Origin: Deltaproteobacteria bacterium
Lineage (GTDB): Bacteria > Desulfobacterota_D > UBA1144 > Nemesobacterales > UBA2774
Length of the DNA stretch: 64,000 nucleotides
NCBI GenBank assembly: GCA_040223695.1
Contig: JAVKFU010000015.1
Coordinates: forward strand, 696,692-760,691
Direction: 5' to 3'
Made by a program: the position numbers and the translations under genes. Below the pieces are notes generated by a model that had not been told where the DNA came from, ran no database searches, and was given only the letters and a program-made list of their open reading frames with translations. How positions within the stretch are numbered: position 1 is the first letter of the stretch; each line of letters opens with the position of its first letter. Positions 54,242 through 62,968 of this stretch are shown here, one piece after another.

Positions 54242-55438
54242 ATGAGTATCGAAGAAACAATAATCAAGCTGAGCGGATACCCGAACGATGAATATCCGAT
54301 CACGTCCCTCTACCTTAAGCTCGGCCCGCGTGAGAGGGAAAATTTCATATACACGATCAAGCTTAAAAACATGATAAAGAATCTGAGGGAAGACCAGGAA
54401 AGCAGGAGCCTGTCGAAAGAAGCGGCCGAATCGGTCGAGAAAGATATAGCAAAGATAACCGGTTTCATTGACGACCCCGACAATTTAACCGAGTGCAGGG
54501 GCATCGCCGTTTTCTCCTGCTCCGAAAAAGGGCTGTGGGAGGTTCTCAAGCTCCCGTACGTATACCGAAATCAGCTCGTAGCGGACCGATCCGCTGTCAT
54601 CGGTCAGCTAATAAAGGTCGAGGACGAATACACTCACATAGTAACCGTTCTCGTGGACAGGAAAAAAGCCAGGATATTCAAGCTCGACAGCAGCGGCGTG
54701 AGCGAAATACTCGATTATTTTTACCCTGCGGCTTCCCGGACTACGAAGTTCCACAGCCCGGAAAGTCAGTTTAAAAAGATGTCCCCAAGTGCTTCGGGCT
54801 ACGCAAACGTAGCGCAGGGTTTCGGAGAATACGGCTTTAACCGGACGATAGAGAACGAGATACACCAACACTATAAATACATTGCCGAAAAGGTTCTCGA
54901 TTACTACAGGGAAATGAAATTTCACTGGCTGATTCTCGGGGGAACGGACGAGAATATCTCCGAGTTTTCCCATCATCTTCACTCGAGCCTGGAGGACAAG
55001 CTCGCGGGCGCCATATCAACGGATATGGATAGAGTAAAGCCTTCACAGGTTGCGGAAGAGACCCTTGACGCGGTAGAGGCGGCCATAGCGGACAGGCAGG
55101 AGAAGCTCATCCAGGAGTTCAGCGAGAAACTCTCAAACGGTTATGCGCTCGACGGGATCAAATCCTCATGGAACGCGCTCCTTAACGGCCAGGTTCGCGT
55201 ACTACTCGTCGCCGAAGGTTTCAGTCAGCCCGGTTTCATATGCCCGGAGTCGGGACAAATCTCAATTGACGGCAAAGACGGATGCCCTGAGAATAAAGAG
55301 GCGCTTCCCGTCCAGGATCTGGTGGACCGCGCGATCGAAGGAGCTTTCGGTCAGGGCGGTGAGGTCGAAATAGTTTCCGGCGACGAGCTGAAAAAGCAGA
55401 TTCAGGGAGTAGGCGCCATACTGAGATTTACGGTTTAA
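54242..55438 (+). CDS. baeRF family protein (bacterial relative of eRF1/Vms1)
   Basis: 398-residue protein of the bacterial archaeo-eukaryotic release-factor (baeRF) group, relatives of eRF1 and of Vms1/ANKZF1, which hydrolyse peptidyl-tRNA on stalled ribosomes. The N-terminal part (1-125) is family-specific; the centre (about 125-275) has the RNase H-like eRF1 domain 2 pattern (HIVTVLVDRKKARIFKL, KYIAEKVLDYY, FHWLILGGTDENI) and the C-terminal part (about 315-398) the L7Ae-like domain 3 (GQVRVLLVAEGFSQPG, QGVGAILRFTV). A GAGGAG site precedes the ATG at 54242. A role in ribosome rescue or stress is inferred from the family. Monocistronic. Confidence 0.82.
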   Translation: MSIEETIIKLSGYPNDEYPITSLYLKLGPRERENFIYTIKLKNMIKNLREDQESRSLSKEAAESVEKDIAKITGFIDDPDNLTECRGIAVFSCSEKGLWEVLKLPYVYRNQLVADRSAVIGQLIKVEDEYTHIVTVLVDRKKARIFKLDSSGVSEILDYFYPAASRTTKFHSPESQFKKMSPSASGYANVAQGFGEYGFNRTIENEIHQHYKYIAEKVLDYYREMKFHWLILGGTDENISEFSHHLHSSLEDKLAGAISTDMDRVKPSQVAEETLDAVEAAIADRQEKLIQEFSEKLSNGYALDGIKSSWNALLNGQVRVLLVAEGFSQPGFICPESGQISIDGKDGCPENKEALPVQDLVDRAIEGAFGQGGEVEIVSGDELKKQIQGVGAILRFTV

Positions 55439-55465
55439 GGACGTTTTCCTTTGCTTTAAAAGGCA

Positions 55466-55957
55466 TTATCGGCTAGGTACAAGCTCTATGACTGGCATAC
55501 TCTCGGCCAACCTTATTGCGCTTTGCTCCGAGACTTCGAGCCTTTCTCCGAAAAATTTTTCGGTAAGAATACCGAACGCCCGGGGATAGCGCCGTGAGTA
55601 ATCGTAGAGCACGGAAGCCGCACGCTCACGCGAAAGCTCCCTTGCGTCGGCCCGGAACTTTCGGTTCTTTACCTGCATTTCCACACAAGGCGTATTCAAT
55701 ATATTGAGGTACCAGTTCGACTTCCGCCCCCAACCCGAAACGACGTAGCAAGCGCCCGTCTCACTATCGTGCTTCACGACCTCGAGCACGGTTTCCCTTC
55801 TTAGTCCGCTCACCCTTCCCGTATGCGTGAGTTTCAGAAACCTTTCCCCAAAGAGCGGCCCCAACCCGGCTTTATATAGGAGCAGGGGAAACCTGAAAAA
55901 GAGCCTTTTAAATCCTGTCGGCGGCCCTTTGCTGAATAAAGTTTCTTTTTCGCTCAT
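55466..55957 (-). CDS. deazaflavin (F420)-dependent nitroreductase-like protein
   Basis: 163-residue split-beta-barrel protein of the DDN family (nitroreductase family deazaflavin-dependent oxidoreductase). Diagnostic: LKLTHTGRVSGLRRETVLEV, CYVVSGWGRKSNWYLNIL and the DYSRRYPRA region. Members use F420H2 to reduce quinones or other substrates; presence in this organism hints that it makes a deazaflavin. The gene converges with baeRF, 27 bases apart. Two perfect hairpins precede the ATG (55957). Confidence 0.85.
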   Translation of the reverse strand: MSEKETLFSKGPPTGFKRLFFRFPLLLYKAGLGPLFGERFLKLTHTGRVSGLRRETVLEVVKHDSETGACYVVSGWGRKSNWYLNILNTPCVEMQVKNRKFRADARELSRERAASVLYDYSRRYPRAFGILTEKFFGERLEVSEQSAIRLAESMPVIELVPSR

Positions 55958-55962
55958 GATCT

Positions 55963-56000
55963 TCTATTCCGGAGAATAGAGGGGGCGGGCTCAACCCGCC
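55963..56000 (-). other. two adjacent perfect hairpins upstream of the nitroreductase gene
   Basis: TCTATTC-CGGA-GAATAGA (55963-55980) and GGCGGG-CTCAA-CCCGCC (55984-56000) are perfect stem-loops side by side. The second may end the beta-barrel gene's transcript, although no T-run follows; the first covers the weak ribosome site of the nitroreductase gene. Confidence 0.5.
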
Positions 56001-56062
56001 TCGCTGTATAAATTCCTCTCTCGTTTCTCCTCAGAAAGTTTAAAAGAAATTGGATCTGCATA

Positions 56063-56926
56063 TTAGAAGGGAAACCCGAAGTTTACGGTAAACGCGTCAA
56101 GGTCCCCGAACCTGTATCCGATCCCTATTCTGGGGTTCGATATGAACCCTATTTTAAGCGGAGTATCCGAGCCCAGAGTACAGGCGATCTCGTACTGATT
56201 CTCCACCTCAAGCGGGTCGCTAAGGAACCTGTCGAATTCCGCCTCGGGGAAAAAATGGTACCAGTTAAAAAACACGCTCACGTCCGGCTCGTATCCCTTT
56301 ACCCTGAATCCGAGACGATGCCTTACGTCCAGACCGTTCTCAAGCACGCCGTAGGACTCTTTATTTTCATTATCGAACGTAGCGTTTCCGGCCCACGCGA
56401 TTTTGTTTCCGACGCTGAAGGTAAACCTTTCCCAGAATATCTCGTAGAGGCTCGTGATTCCTATGGTATACAGATATACCGCGGAGTCGTCCACCTGAAG
56501 CCCCCTCGGCCTTGCCTTGTTGTATATTTGCCATGCCAGTCCTACATTCGCGAACGGCTTTATATACCAGTTATCCACGGCTTCGTACTCAAGCTCAAGG
56601 CCCGGTATATAGGCCATTACGTCCTGGTCCACCTTGAGTTTCGTGTCGTCTTCAAGCCTCCGTCTGAAACGGAAGCGCCCGTAGTACACGGGGGAGTTAA
56701 CTTTAAGATTGAGCCTCTGGTTTCCCATGAAGTCTCTGAATGTATAGGCGATTGGAAGACCGTAGACCTGCACATCGAGCCCGCCTACGTCGTAGGACCC
56801 GAATCCGAGCTCAAAAGCGTAGATGAAATTCACTTCGACGCTGGTGTTTTCCTGGGACAGAGCCTGAAGCGAGGGAAAAGTGAGAAGTAGAACAAAAGCC
56901 GTCATAGGAAGCGCGAGGTTTTTCAC
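56063..56926 (-). CDS. outer-membrane beta-barrel protein
   Basis: Exported protein of about 287 residues. Translation from GTG at 56926 gives a clean signal peptide (MKNLALPMTAFVLLLTFPSL, cleaved after ALS); a TTG three codons earlier is also possible, and neither has a good ribosome site. The mature part is a series of amphipathic strands alternating with turns (GYRFGDLDAFTVNFGFPF at the end), and it finishes with phenylalanine, the BamA-recognition signature of outer-membrane barrels. Twelve or so strands are likely. Substrate unknown. Confidence 0.75.
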   Translation of the reverse strand: MKNLALPMTAFVLLLTFPSLQALSQENTSVEVNFIYAFELGFGSYDVGGLDVQVYGLPIAYTFRDFMGNQRLNLKVNSPVYYGRFRFRRRLEDDTKLKVDQDVMAYIPGLELEYEAVDNWYIKPFANVGLAWQIYNKARPRGLQVDDSAVYLYTIGITSLYEIFWERFTFSVGNKIAWAGNATFDNENKESYGVLENGLDVRHRLGFRVKGYEPDVSVFFNWYHFFPEAEFDRFLSDPLEVENQYEIACTLGSDTPLKIGFISNPRIGIGYRFGDLDAFTVNFGFPF

Positions 56927-57031
56927 AGGCAGCAATTTATAATGTTTTCAGGGCTAAATCAAGGTCATAATTTCCCGATACTAATGCGCGGCGACCGTGT
57001 CAGAAAGTCGCTCAAGCCCCGGAGCGGGGTA

Positions 57032-57604
57032 CTATCTTCTTCCGAACGGATACCAGCTTCGGTAGAGCCAATCCTTTACTTTCTTCCCGTCGCCCTTCCC
57101 GGGCGCTATATAGACCAGAAGCGTAATGTAGAAGAACTGTATGAATATCCTGAAATACATCTCCGTCGGCGGTTTGCCCGCAACCGGCAGATTATGTATA
57201 GAGGCGTAAATGTTTGCGGGCAGAACGGCCAGAAGAAAAAGAATCAGATAATAGCACGCGTACATCAAGTGCTTCCCCCAAAAGAGCCATAGCGCCCCCG
57301 CGATTTCCATTACACCCGTCAGATAGACCGTAAATTCGCTCCGGAGAAAATCAAACGGTATCATCCTTACAAAATCCGCTTTGAGCGACGTGAAGTGGGA
57401 CACGCCCGTAAATACGAACATCACCGCAAACCCGTAACGCACGCACTCATTTATGCGCGAGAGCCTTCTCACTCCGAAGAGCCCGGCCAGCCTCAAAACA
57501 ACGACGGATACGATTAAAACATAAAGTGAGTACACGAATAAAATTTCCCCTTTCGATAGGGTGTACGACAAAACACGGTTACTGGTTGAAATTATATGCC
57601 GCAT
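57032..57604 (-). CDS. DoxX family membrane protein
   Basis: Inner-membrane protein of 190 residues with about five membrane segments (about 22-43, 53-70, 91-110, 113-130, 148-165). The pattern RYGFAVMFVFTGVSHF, RSEFTVYLTGVMEIAGALWL and FLLAVLPANIYAS matches the DoxX/DoxD family, found in quinone-linked redox or membrane stress systems. The function of most members is unknown. It lies about 90 bases upstream of the beta-barrel gene on the same strand and is divergent from the UPF0316 gene. Confidence 0.8.
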   Translation of the reverse strand: MRHIISTSNRVLSYTLSKGEILFVYSLYVLIVSVVVLRLAGLFGVRRLSRINECVRYGFAVMFVFTGVSHFTSLKADFVRMIPFDFLRSEFTVYLTGVMEIAGALWLFWGKHLMYACYYLILFLLAVLPANIYASIHNLPVAGKPPTEMYFRIFIQFFYITLLVYIAPGKGDGKKVKDWLYRSWYPFGRR

Positions 57605-57780
57605 TAATCAAAACATATAGAGGCAAAGCAATAAAGCCCATCTAATCCCCGGCGATCATTATATTTATCGACACTTGTCCAAATCCGAAATACCCGCCGA
57701 TATTCAGGTATTATATAGCGATGGAAACGTTTTCTTCTACTATTTAAAATTAGCTCGCCAAGCCCGCTTCGGAGGTTAAA

Positions 57781-58371
57781 TTGGAAGAAATTCTTATCTT
57801 TGAATCCAACATATTCAACGTGATTTTAGTATCGCTGCTGGTTTTCACAGCGAGAACACTCGATGTATCAATAGGGACTGTAAGAATAATTTTTGTATCG
57901 CGCGGCAGAAAGCTCCCCGCGGCGCTGTGCGGTTTTTTTGAAACACTGATCTGGCTCTTCGCGGTGGGCCAGATACTCCAGAACCTTACTAACCCTCTCT
58001 ATTATATAGCTTTTGGGGCGGGTTTTGCCACGGGAACATATATGGGAATTCTGCTCGAAGAAAAACTCGCGATGGGGATGTTGATAGTCAGAATTATCAC
58101 CAAGAGAGAAGCGACAATGACGCTTCATAATCTCAGGGAATCGGGCTTCGGCGTGACCAGTCTGAAAGCCGAGGGAAAAGACGGTCCGGTAAACATTTTC
58201 TATACGGTCGTCAAAAGGGCCGATCTCGAGCAAGTGCTTGGCATAATCAAAAAATTCAACGACAAAGCTTTCTATACAATAGAAGACGTCAGGTTCATGA
58301 GCGAGCCTATTAAACCCCCGCCTCTTTTCTTAGCAAGAGAGCATTATCTGGGGCTGCGAAAGGGGAAATAG
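57781..58371 (+). CDS. UPF0316 family membrane protein (DUF5698-DUF2179)
   Basis: 196 residues: three membrane segments in the first 95 residues (DUF5698: VSLLVFTARTLDVSIGTVRI, GFFETLIWLFAVGQIL) and a soluble DUF2179 domain (about 105-175, IITKREATMTLHNLRESGFG). The family, UPF0316, has no settled function; DUF2179 domains resemble ligand-binding regulatory domains. It begins with TTG at 57781, with GGAGG six bases before it, so the rare start is well supported. Followed by another small membrane protein gene on the same strand. Confidence 0.85.
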   Translation: MEEILIFESNIFNVILVSLLVFTARTLDVSIGTVRIIFVSRGRKLPAALCGFFETLIWLFAVGQILQNLTNPLYYIAFGAGFATGTYMGILLEEKLAMGMLIVRIITKREATMTLHNLRESGFGVTSLKAEGKDGPVNIFYTVVKRADLEQVLGIIKKFNDKAFYTIEDVRFMSEPIKPPPLFLAREHYLGLRKGK

Positions 58372-58519
58372 TCTTGCGTACATTATGTGCCGTCCTGCGG
58401 AGCCATAGCTCCATATCTCCGTGTGCTACGGAATCAAATACGCCCTGTATGAGAAACCTCTCCGCTACCGGCATCCAACCCCACGTATTAAGCATCAAAA
58501 TAAGTGGGAGGATATTTTG

Positions 58520-58819
58520 ATGCCGGGTTATACCGAGCCTAGTCTGAAAGAGCTGTCGGCTCTGTTCTTTATCGCTTTCGGAACCGCGGTTGTCTTCTAC
58601 GACTTGAGTACGATTGTTCGGGGACTGAAAGCAAAAAAGACTGCCGGCGGGCTAACCGTAAAGGGCATAAGGGTGCTTACCACTCTCGTTGGGATTATTT
58701 TATTAGTGGCTGCCGGTATCTACGGGAACGATACTTTATTGCTATTCGGTCTCGTATTGGGAATCGAGGAGCTTTACGAGACTTCACTCGTTTTATACCT
58801 GCTGAAGAATGCGAGATGA
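58520..58819 (+). CDS. small three-segment membrane protein, unknown
   Basis: 99 residues from the ATG at 58520, preceded by GGGAGG; the longer frame from 58421 adds residues with no membrane or domain character. Three hydrophobic segments (about 14-33, 49-67, 71-93) leave short loops. No known family was recognised. Convergent with the chromate transporter gene and possibly co-transcribed with the UPF0316 gene 150 bases upstream. Confidence 0.65.
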   Translation: MPGYTEPSLKELSALFFIAFGTAVVFYDLSTIVRGLKAKKTAGGLTVKGIRVLTTLVGIILLVAAGIYGNDTLLLFGLVLGIEELYETSLVLYLLKNAR

Positions 58820-58842
58820 CACATGCCCGTATTATCCTAATA

Positions 58843-59991
58843 TTAGAGCAATCCCGACAGTAATCCAGCAATCCCCCCTCCCAGCACGAGCCATGTGGAA
58901 TTTACCCTGAGAAAGAAAATAGCCCCCGCGGCAAGAAGCCCGATCAATACAGTAAGCGGGTCGACAAAAGACACTCTGCCCAGCTCGAATGTCACCGCGG
59001 CCATAAGTCCCAGCGACGCCGCGTTCACTCCGTCGAGCATGCCTCCCGCCCACGGGGACTTTCTAATGCGGGGTATCATGGGGTTACTGATAGCAACGAA
59101 TATGAAAGACGGGATAAAAATGCCGAGGGTCGCGACTGCCGCCTCTGGAAGCCCCGCCAGGATGAAGCCGATTGAGGTCGCGGTCGTGAACACAGGACCG
59201 GGAGTAACCTGACCAATAGACACCGCGTCAATCAACTGCTGGGTTGTGAGCCATCCGAGCCTGTTTACAAGGTCTGATTCGAGAAACGCCAGAAGCACAT
59301 AACCGCTTCCGTAAAGCACCGAGCCTATTTTAAGGAATATCAGGAACAATGAAGTAAGGCTAAGCTCCTTCGCTTGTACCGAGGCCGCGTCAATTCCCGA
59401 AAGCGTTATCAGAAAACCCGTAACATGGTGACCCCCCAGCCCGCCGATGTTCTTCCCGGCCATGACGATAAGCCCGCCTGCAACAAGCAGCAGAATCTCG
59501 TTAACGCCGAGGAAGTATCCGGCGATTACGCCTATTCCCACAATGGAGGTGAGCACCCCTGTGACCACCCTCCTTCCGAGCATGTAGAGCGCCTGCAGTA
59601 TTATCGCAATCATCACGGGCTTTATCCCGTAGAAAAGCAGCTCCCCCTCCGCTGTGGTTCCGTACTCCACATATAACCATGTGAGCGCCGTTACGATCAG
59701 CGCCGCCGGGAGTATGAAGCACACTCCGGCGAGAACGAGGCCCCGCCACCCGCCGTGCATGAACCCCAGATGTATCGCCATCTCCGTAGAGTTCGGGCCG
59801 GGTATCAGGTTCGTTGCGCCGATCAGGTCCAGAAACTGCTGCTCGCCGAGCCACTTCCTCCGCACGACCGCCTCGTCGTGCATCATCGCTATGTGCGCAG
59901 CAGGCCCCCCGAACGCGGTAACGCCCAGCCTCAGAAACAGAGCGGCCAGCTCTCTCAGATTCCCCCTTCCCTTCTTTACTTCTCCGCTCAA
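58843..59991 (-). CDS. chrA: chromate transporter ChrA
   Basis: Inner-membrane protein of 382 residues with two homologous CHR halves, the long-chain ChrA form that exports chromate using the proton gradient. Each half starts with the same motif: LFLRLGVTAFGGPAAHIAMM and LFLIFLKIGSVLYGSGYVLL, and each contains a G-P-x-P-like turn (NLIPGPNSTEMAIHLGF, GQVTPGPVFTTATSIGF). About 12 membrane segments. Native function may be wider anion export. Monocistronic; no regulator (chrB-like) nearby. Confidence 0.92.
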   Translation of the reverse strand: MSGEVKKGRGNLRELAALFLRLGVTAFGGPAAHIAMMHDEAVVRRKWLGEQQFLDLIGATNLIPGPNSTEMAIHLGFMHGGWRGLVLAGVCFILPAALIVTALTWLYVEYGTTAEGELLFYGIKPVMIAIILQALYMLGRRVVTGVLTSIVGIGVIAGYFLGVNEILLLVAGGLIVMAGKNIGGLGGHHVTGFLITLSGIDAASVQAKELSLTSLFLIFLKIGSVLYGSGYVLLAFLESDLVNRLGWLTTQQLIDAVSIGQVTPGPVFTTATSIGFILAGLPEAAVATLGIFIPSFIFVAISNPMIPRIRKSPWAGGMLDGVNAASLGLMAAVTFELGRVSFVDPLTVLIGLLAAGAIFFLRVNSTWLVLGGGIAGLLSGLL

Positions 59992-60283
59992 TTCTCTTCC
60001 CTCTTATACAGAAACTTCAAACAAAACCCTCCGTCTGACATCAACACGATGCAATGCACTCATTATATATAAAGAATGTTAAATTTGGATGTACAAGGAC
60101 AGTTAAATCTCAATCTACCGTTCGTATATTAATCGGCTTAAGCCAATATTCAGAGTGGATTTCTCTTCCGTCATACTGAATTGCGATTGTGGACAAGTTA
60201 GTAATCGGCCTATTGGTTAAATGCAACTAAGTAAGTGTTCCTAACTATATGCGCATTAATACATTCTCATTTTGTAACCAGCT

Positions 60284-60307
60284 CATCCTGAGCCCGGTCG
60301 AAGGATG
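60284..60307. repeat. dispersed palindromic repeat, copy C
   Basis: CATCCTGAGCCCGGTCGAAG followed by GATG, the same core as the copies at 5219 and 5450, with the terminal palindrome changed to CATCC/GGATG: compensating changes that keep the hairpin. Confidence 0.8.
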
Positions 60308-60415
60308 TCTTCTTTTCATCTTTTGCTTTCCCGACATTACAGAACGATTTTGATCAAGTGAGAAATCGGACGCCCTTGCCTACCGGGGTGGAATTAAATC
60401 ATTTCAGTAAGACAA

Positions 60416-60502
60416 TTTATTTTTAGCTATCTTTTCGTCAAATCACACTACGTATGTGATTTTTGCTTCTTTTCATCAAGGAAAAGAAGAAACATTGCCT
60501 TA
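60416..60502. repeat. about 85-base direct repeat, copy 1
   Basis: TTTTTAGCTATCTTTTC, then AAATCACACTA, then ATTTTTGCTTCTTTT and AAAAGAAGAAA. The copy at 61697-61790 has the same blocks in the same order. The first 15 bases of the window (CAAGAAAAGAAGAAA) look like the end of another copy. Confidence 0.7.
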
Positions 60503-60558
60503 TCATACTCTTCACAATGCACCAAAGCGTCCGCATCAATCTGCGGTTCAAACCCGCT

Positions 60559-60595
60559 CGTCCTGAGCGCACACGAAGTGTGCAGTCGAAGGACG
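60559..60595. repeat. dispersed palindromic repeat, extended copy
   Basis: CGTCCTGAGC ... GTCGAAGGACG with a perfect inner palindrome GCACAC-GAAG-TGTGC in place of the short CCCG core. Ends right before the pyrophosphatase stop codon. Confidence 0.7.
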
Positions 60596-60597
60596 AA

Positions 60598-61125
60598 TCA
60601 GCCTCCCCCCCTCTTCTTCCTCTTTTCCTTATACCTCGCATACGATTCCTCAATCACTTTTAAAGCTGACTCTTTCTTCTTCCATCCCTCAACCACGACG
60701 TCCTTCTTCTCGAGTGTCTTGTAGGAAGCGAAAAAATGCTCTATTTCGCTCAGCAGATGGGGAGGAATCTCGGTCAGCTTCTCTATGTGGTTCCAGTGCG
60801 GGTCAGCGACCGGTACGCAGAGTATCTTCTCATCAGGGCCCTTCTCGTCACTCATCATGAACATCCCGACAGGCTTGGACTCGATAATGCATCCGGGGAA
60901 TGTGGGCTCCCAGAGGAGCACCAGGGCGTCCAGCGGGTCGCCGTCGAGCGCGAGAGTGTCCTCGATGAACCCGTAATCGCTCGGATAATGCACAGAGGAA
61001 AAGAGCATCCTGTCAAACTTTATCCGCTTCTTCGCCTTGTCGTACTCGTACTTGTTTCTCGACCCCTTCGTTATCTCGACCATTACGCTCACGGTCTCAG
61101 CAACTTTGTGTTTACCTTTAGTCAT
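60598..61125 (-). CDS. ppa: inorganic pyrophosphatase (family I)
   Basis: Soluble Mg-dependent enzyme that splits pyrophosphate and drives nucleotide-sugar and nucleic-acid synthesis. 175 residues, the usual prokaryotic size. Motifs: EITKGSRNKYEYD, DYGFIEDTLALDGDPLDAL (metal-binding aspartates) and HFFASYKTLE with KKKESALK. C-terminal tail is basic (KEKRKKRGGG). Standalone gene between repeat-rich spacers; no good ribosome site was seen at the ATG (61125). Confidence 0.94.
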   Translation of the reverse strand: MTKGKHKVAETVSVMVEITKGSRNKYEYDKAKKRIKFDRMLFSSVHYPSDYGFIEDTLALDGDPLDALVLLWEPTFPGCIIESKPVGMFMMSDEKGPDEKILCVPVADPHWNHIEKLTEIPPHLLSEIEHFFASYKTLEKKDVVVEGWKKKESALKVIEESYARYKEKRKKRGGG

Positions 61126-61285
61126 AGTGTGCTAATCACTCCTGATTCTTTAGTGAAAACGAAGAACATTATACAATGATTTATAACAGCTGAGGAATTC
61201 ATAATTCTGTTATTCTGAACTACGATTTCGGAACAATTGCGAGCGAAGAGTATTAAGCGAGCATGCCAATCTCAGGATAAAAATA

Positions 61286-61320
61286 GAGATTGCTTCGTCA
61301 CTTCGTTCCTCGCAATGACG
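61286..61320. repeat. GATTGCTTCGTCAC-type palindromic element
   Basis: GAGATTGCTTCGTCACTTCG then TTCCTCGCAATGACG: arms ATTGC/GCAAT flank the core. Elements of this sequence are known between genes in many unrelated bacteria. Confidence 0.75.
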
Positions 61321-61514
61321 CTTTTCTCTCGCTTTTCTTTTCCAGACATTCACAAACGATTTCGAGCTAGCAACGATTGCAAACGAGTGCGCAATCGGTC
61401 CCCTTAGAACGAAGGTAAAAATGTTAATAGTGCCGTAAAACTGCTGATTAAATCAAATAAACAGTCGCTCTCTCCTAAAAGTTAGGACGTAACTTCTTGG
61501 TTCCTATATTTCAT

Positions 61515-61680
61515 ATTGCCAAATTGACATTAAGCAAATAGATTACTAAAACACGAAAAATCCTTTTGGAACCGCAGCCCGCCTTTCGTCTTGTTCTTTC
61601 CGACATTCACAGAATTGGCATTAAAAAATAGTTTATTAAGGCATAAAGAATCTTTTCGGGGCCGCGGTGGGTTTAAAAGA
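61515..61680. repeat. imperfect tandem repeat, two copies of about 60 bases
   Basis: AAATTGACATTAAGCAAATAG ... AAAAATCCTTTTGGAACCGC (from about 61515) is repeated as GAATTGGCATTAAAAAATAG ... AAGAATCTTTTCGGGGCCGC (from about 61612), separated by about 35 bases. Confidence 0.6.
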
Positions 61681-61696
61681 TTTTAGCCGCTATAAT

Positions 61697-61790
61697 CTAT
61701 TTTTAGCCATCTTTTCAGAAATCACACTATGTGTGTGCAGCCGGTGATTTTTGCTTCTTTTTATCAAGAAAAAGAAGAAAGTTGTGTCTT
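61697..61790. repeat. about 85-base direct repeat, copy 2
   Basis: TCTATTTTTAGCCATCTTTT ... AAATCACACTATGTGTGTG ... GATTTTTGCTTCTTTTT ... AAAAAGAAGAAAG: same order of blocks as 60416-60502, with about ten extra bases in the middle. Confidence 0.7.
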
Positions 61791-61851
61791 ATTTTTGTCA
61801 TTTGCAAAGCTCTGCAAGAGCCGCGCAATCTCTCCACTCAAAAGCCGCACA

Positions 61852-62922
61852 CTAAAGCCACTTCTTTCTCTTGAAATACATGATCATCACCACCGCCACG
61901 ATCGCCATCATGCTTATGGCAAGCGGATACCCCCAGGCGTAATGCAGCTCCGGCATGTTCTCGAAGTTCATCCCGTATATTCCCGCGATGAAGGTAAGCG
62001 GGATGAATATAGACGCCATGATGGTCAGTATCTTCATGACCTCGTTCATCTTGTTGCTTGTTATCGTGAGGTAGGTATTCAGCATCTCCGATGTCATATC
62101 CCTGTACGACTCGAGCGTGTCGGCAATCTGGATCGTATGGCTGTAAAGGTCTTTTATATATATCTTCGTCGAGGGATCGATTAGAGGCGATTCCGAGCTA
62201 TGGAGATTAAGCACCATTTCCCTGAGCGGCAGTATATATTTCCTCAGCAGTACCATCTCTCTCTTGAGCCCGTATATCTTTTTAAGCGTTTCCTGGCTCG
62301 GGTTGTTCATAAGCTCGTCTTCGAGAGCCTCGATTGACTCACCTATCTCCTCGAGCACGATAAAGTAATTATCGACCACCGCGTCCACAAGCGCGTAAGT
62401 CAAATAATCCGCTCCCACTCTCCTGATGCGCCCGACCGAATTCCTGAGCCTGTTTCTCACGGGCTCAAACGTGTCCCCCACCCTCTCCTGAAAGGATATG
62501 ACCGTCCCCTTTGTCAGGACAAAACTCACCTGCTCGGCTGTAATATGATTCCTGCCCGGCTCGATATAGAGCATCTTAAGCACTATATAGATATAATTTT
62601 CATAGTCATCAATCCCCGGCCGTATGTCAGTGTTCAGCACGTCTTCCAGCACGAGCCTGTGTATACCGAAGTGTTTTCCGAGCTTCTTTATAAGCTCGGT
62701 GTCGTGCAGCCCGTCGATATTTATCCAGCTTACGGTGGATTTGTCCCTGTAGGCCAGACATTCCTCGATGCTCTCGAACTCCTTCTCCTCGAGCGTATTC
62801 CTGTCGAAGTCTATGACCCTTATCCTGACCTTGTCGATCTTCTTCTCGCCTACGTGAATCAGAGCGCCCGGCTGGAGGCCCCTTTTTATGGAAGCTTTTT
62901 TAATCTTTTCCGTCATGATCAA
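61852..62922 (-). CDS. corA: magnesium/cobalt transporter CorA
   Basis: Pentameric inner-membrane channel for Mg2+ (also Co2+, Ni2+), 356 residues, typical length. The large N-terminal cytoplasmic domain (1-290) includes VSWINIDGLHD and LEDVLNTDIRP, both typical; two C-terminal membrane segments follow (about 296-316 and 327-350), the first ending in the selectivity motif YGMNFENMPE (G317-M318-N319), and a basic tail KRKKW. Standalone gene, 46 bases downstream of the DUF389 gene on the same strand. Confidence 0.95.
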   Translation of the reverse strand: MIMTEKIKKASIKRGLQPGALIHVGEKKIDKVRIRVIDFDRNTLEEKEFESIEECLAYRDKSTVSWINIDGLHDTELIKKLGKHFGIHRLVLEDVLNTDIRPGIDDYENYIYIVLKMLYIEPGRNHITAEQVSFVLTKGTVISFQERVGDTFEPVRNRLRNSVGRIRRVGADYLTYALVDAVVDNYFIVLEEIGESIEALEDELMNNPSQETLKKIYGLKREMVLLRKYILPLREMVLNLHSSESPLIDPSTKIYIKDLYSHTIQIADTLESYRDMTSEMLNTYLTITSNKMNEVMKILTIMASIFIPLTFIAGIYGMNFENMPELHYAWGYPLAISMMAIVAVVMIMYFKRKKWL

Positions 62923-62968
62923 TCTGCGGCCCCGGCAAATTTCATGCGGGCCGTCCCTCCCGTTTATT

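Larger units (their letters stand above)
60000..60597. other. repeat-rich intergenic region
   Basis: About 600 bases without a gene. It contains two palindromic repeats (60284-60307 and 60559-60595), and a block at 60416-60502 that is repeated at 61697-61790. Open frames here are short and patternless. Confidence 0.6.
61126..61851. other. repeat-filled intergenic region
   Basis: About 725 bases without a gene. It contains a GATTGCTTCGTCAC-type palindromic element (61286-61320), a stretch 61515-61680 made of an imperfect tandem duplication, and the second copy of the 85-base repeat. The phrase CGACATTCACAGAA (about 61600) recurs with changes near 60335 and 61345. Confidence 0.6.
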
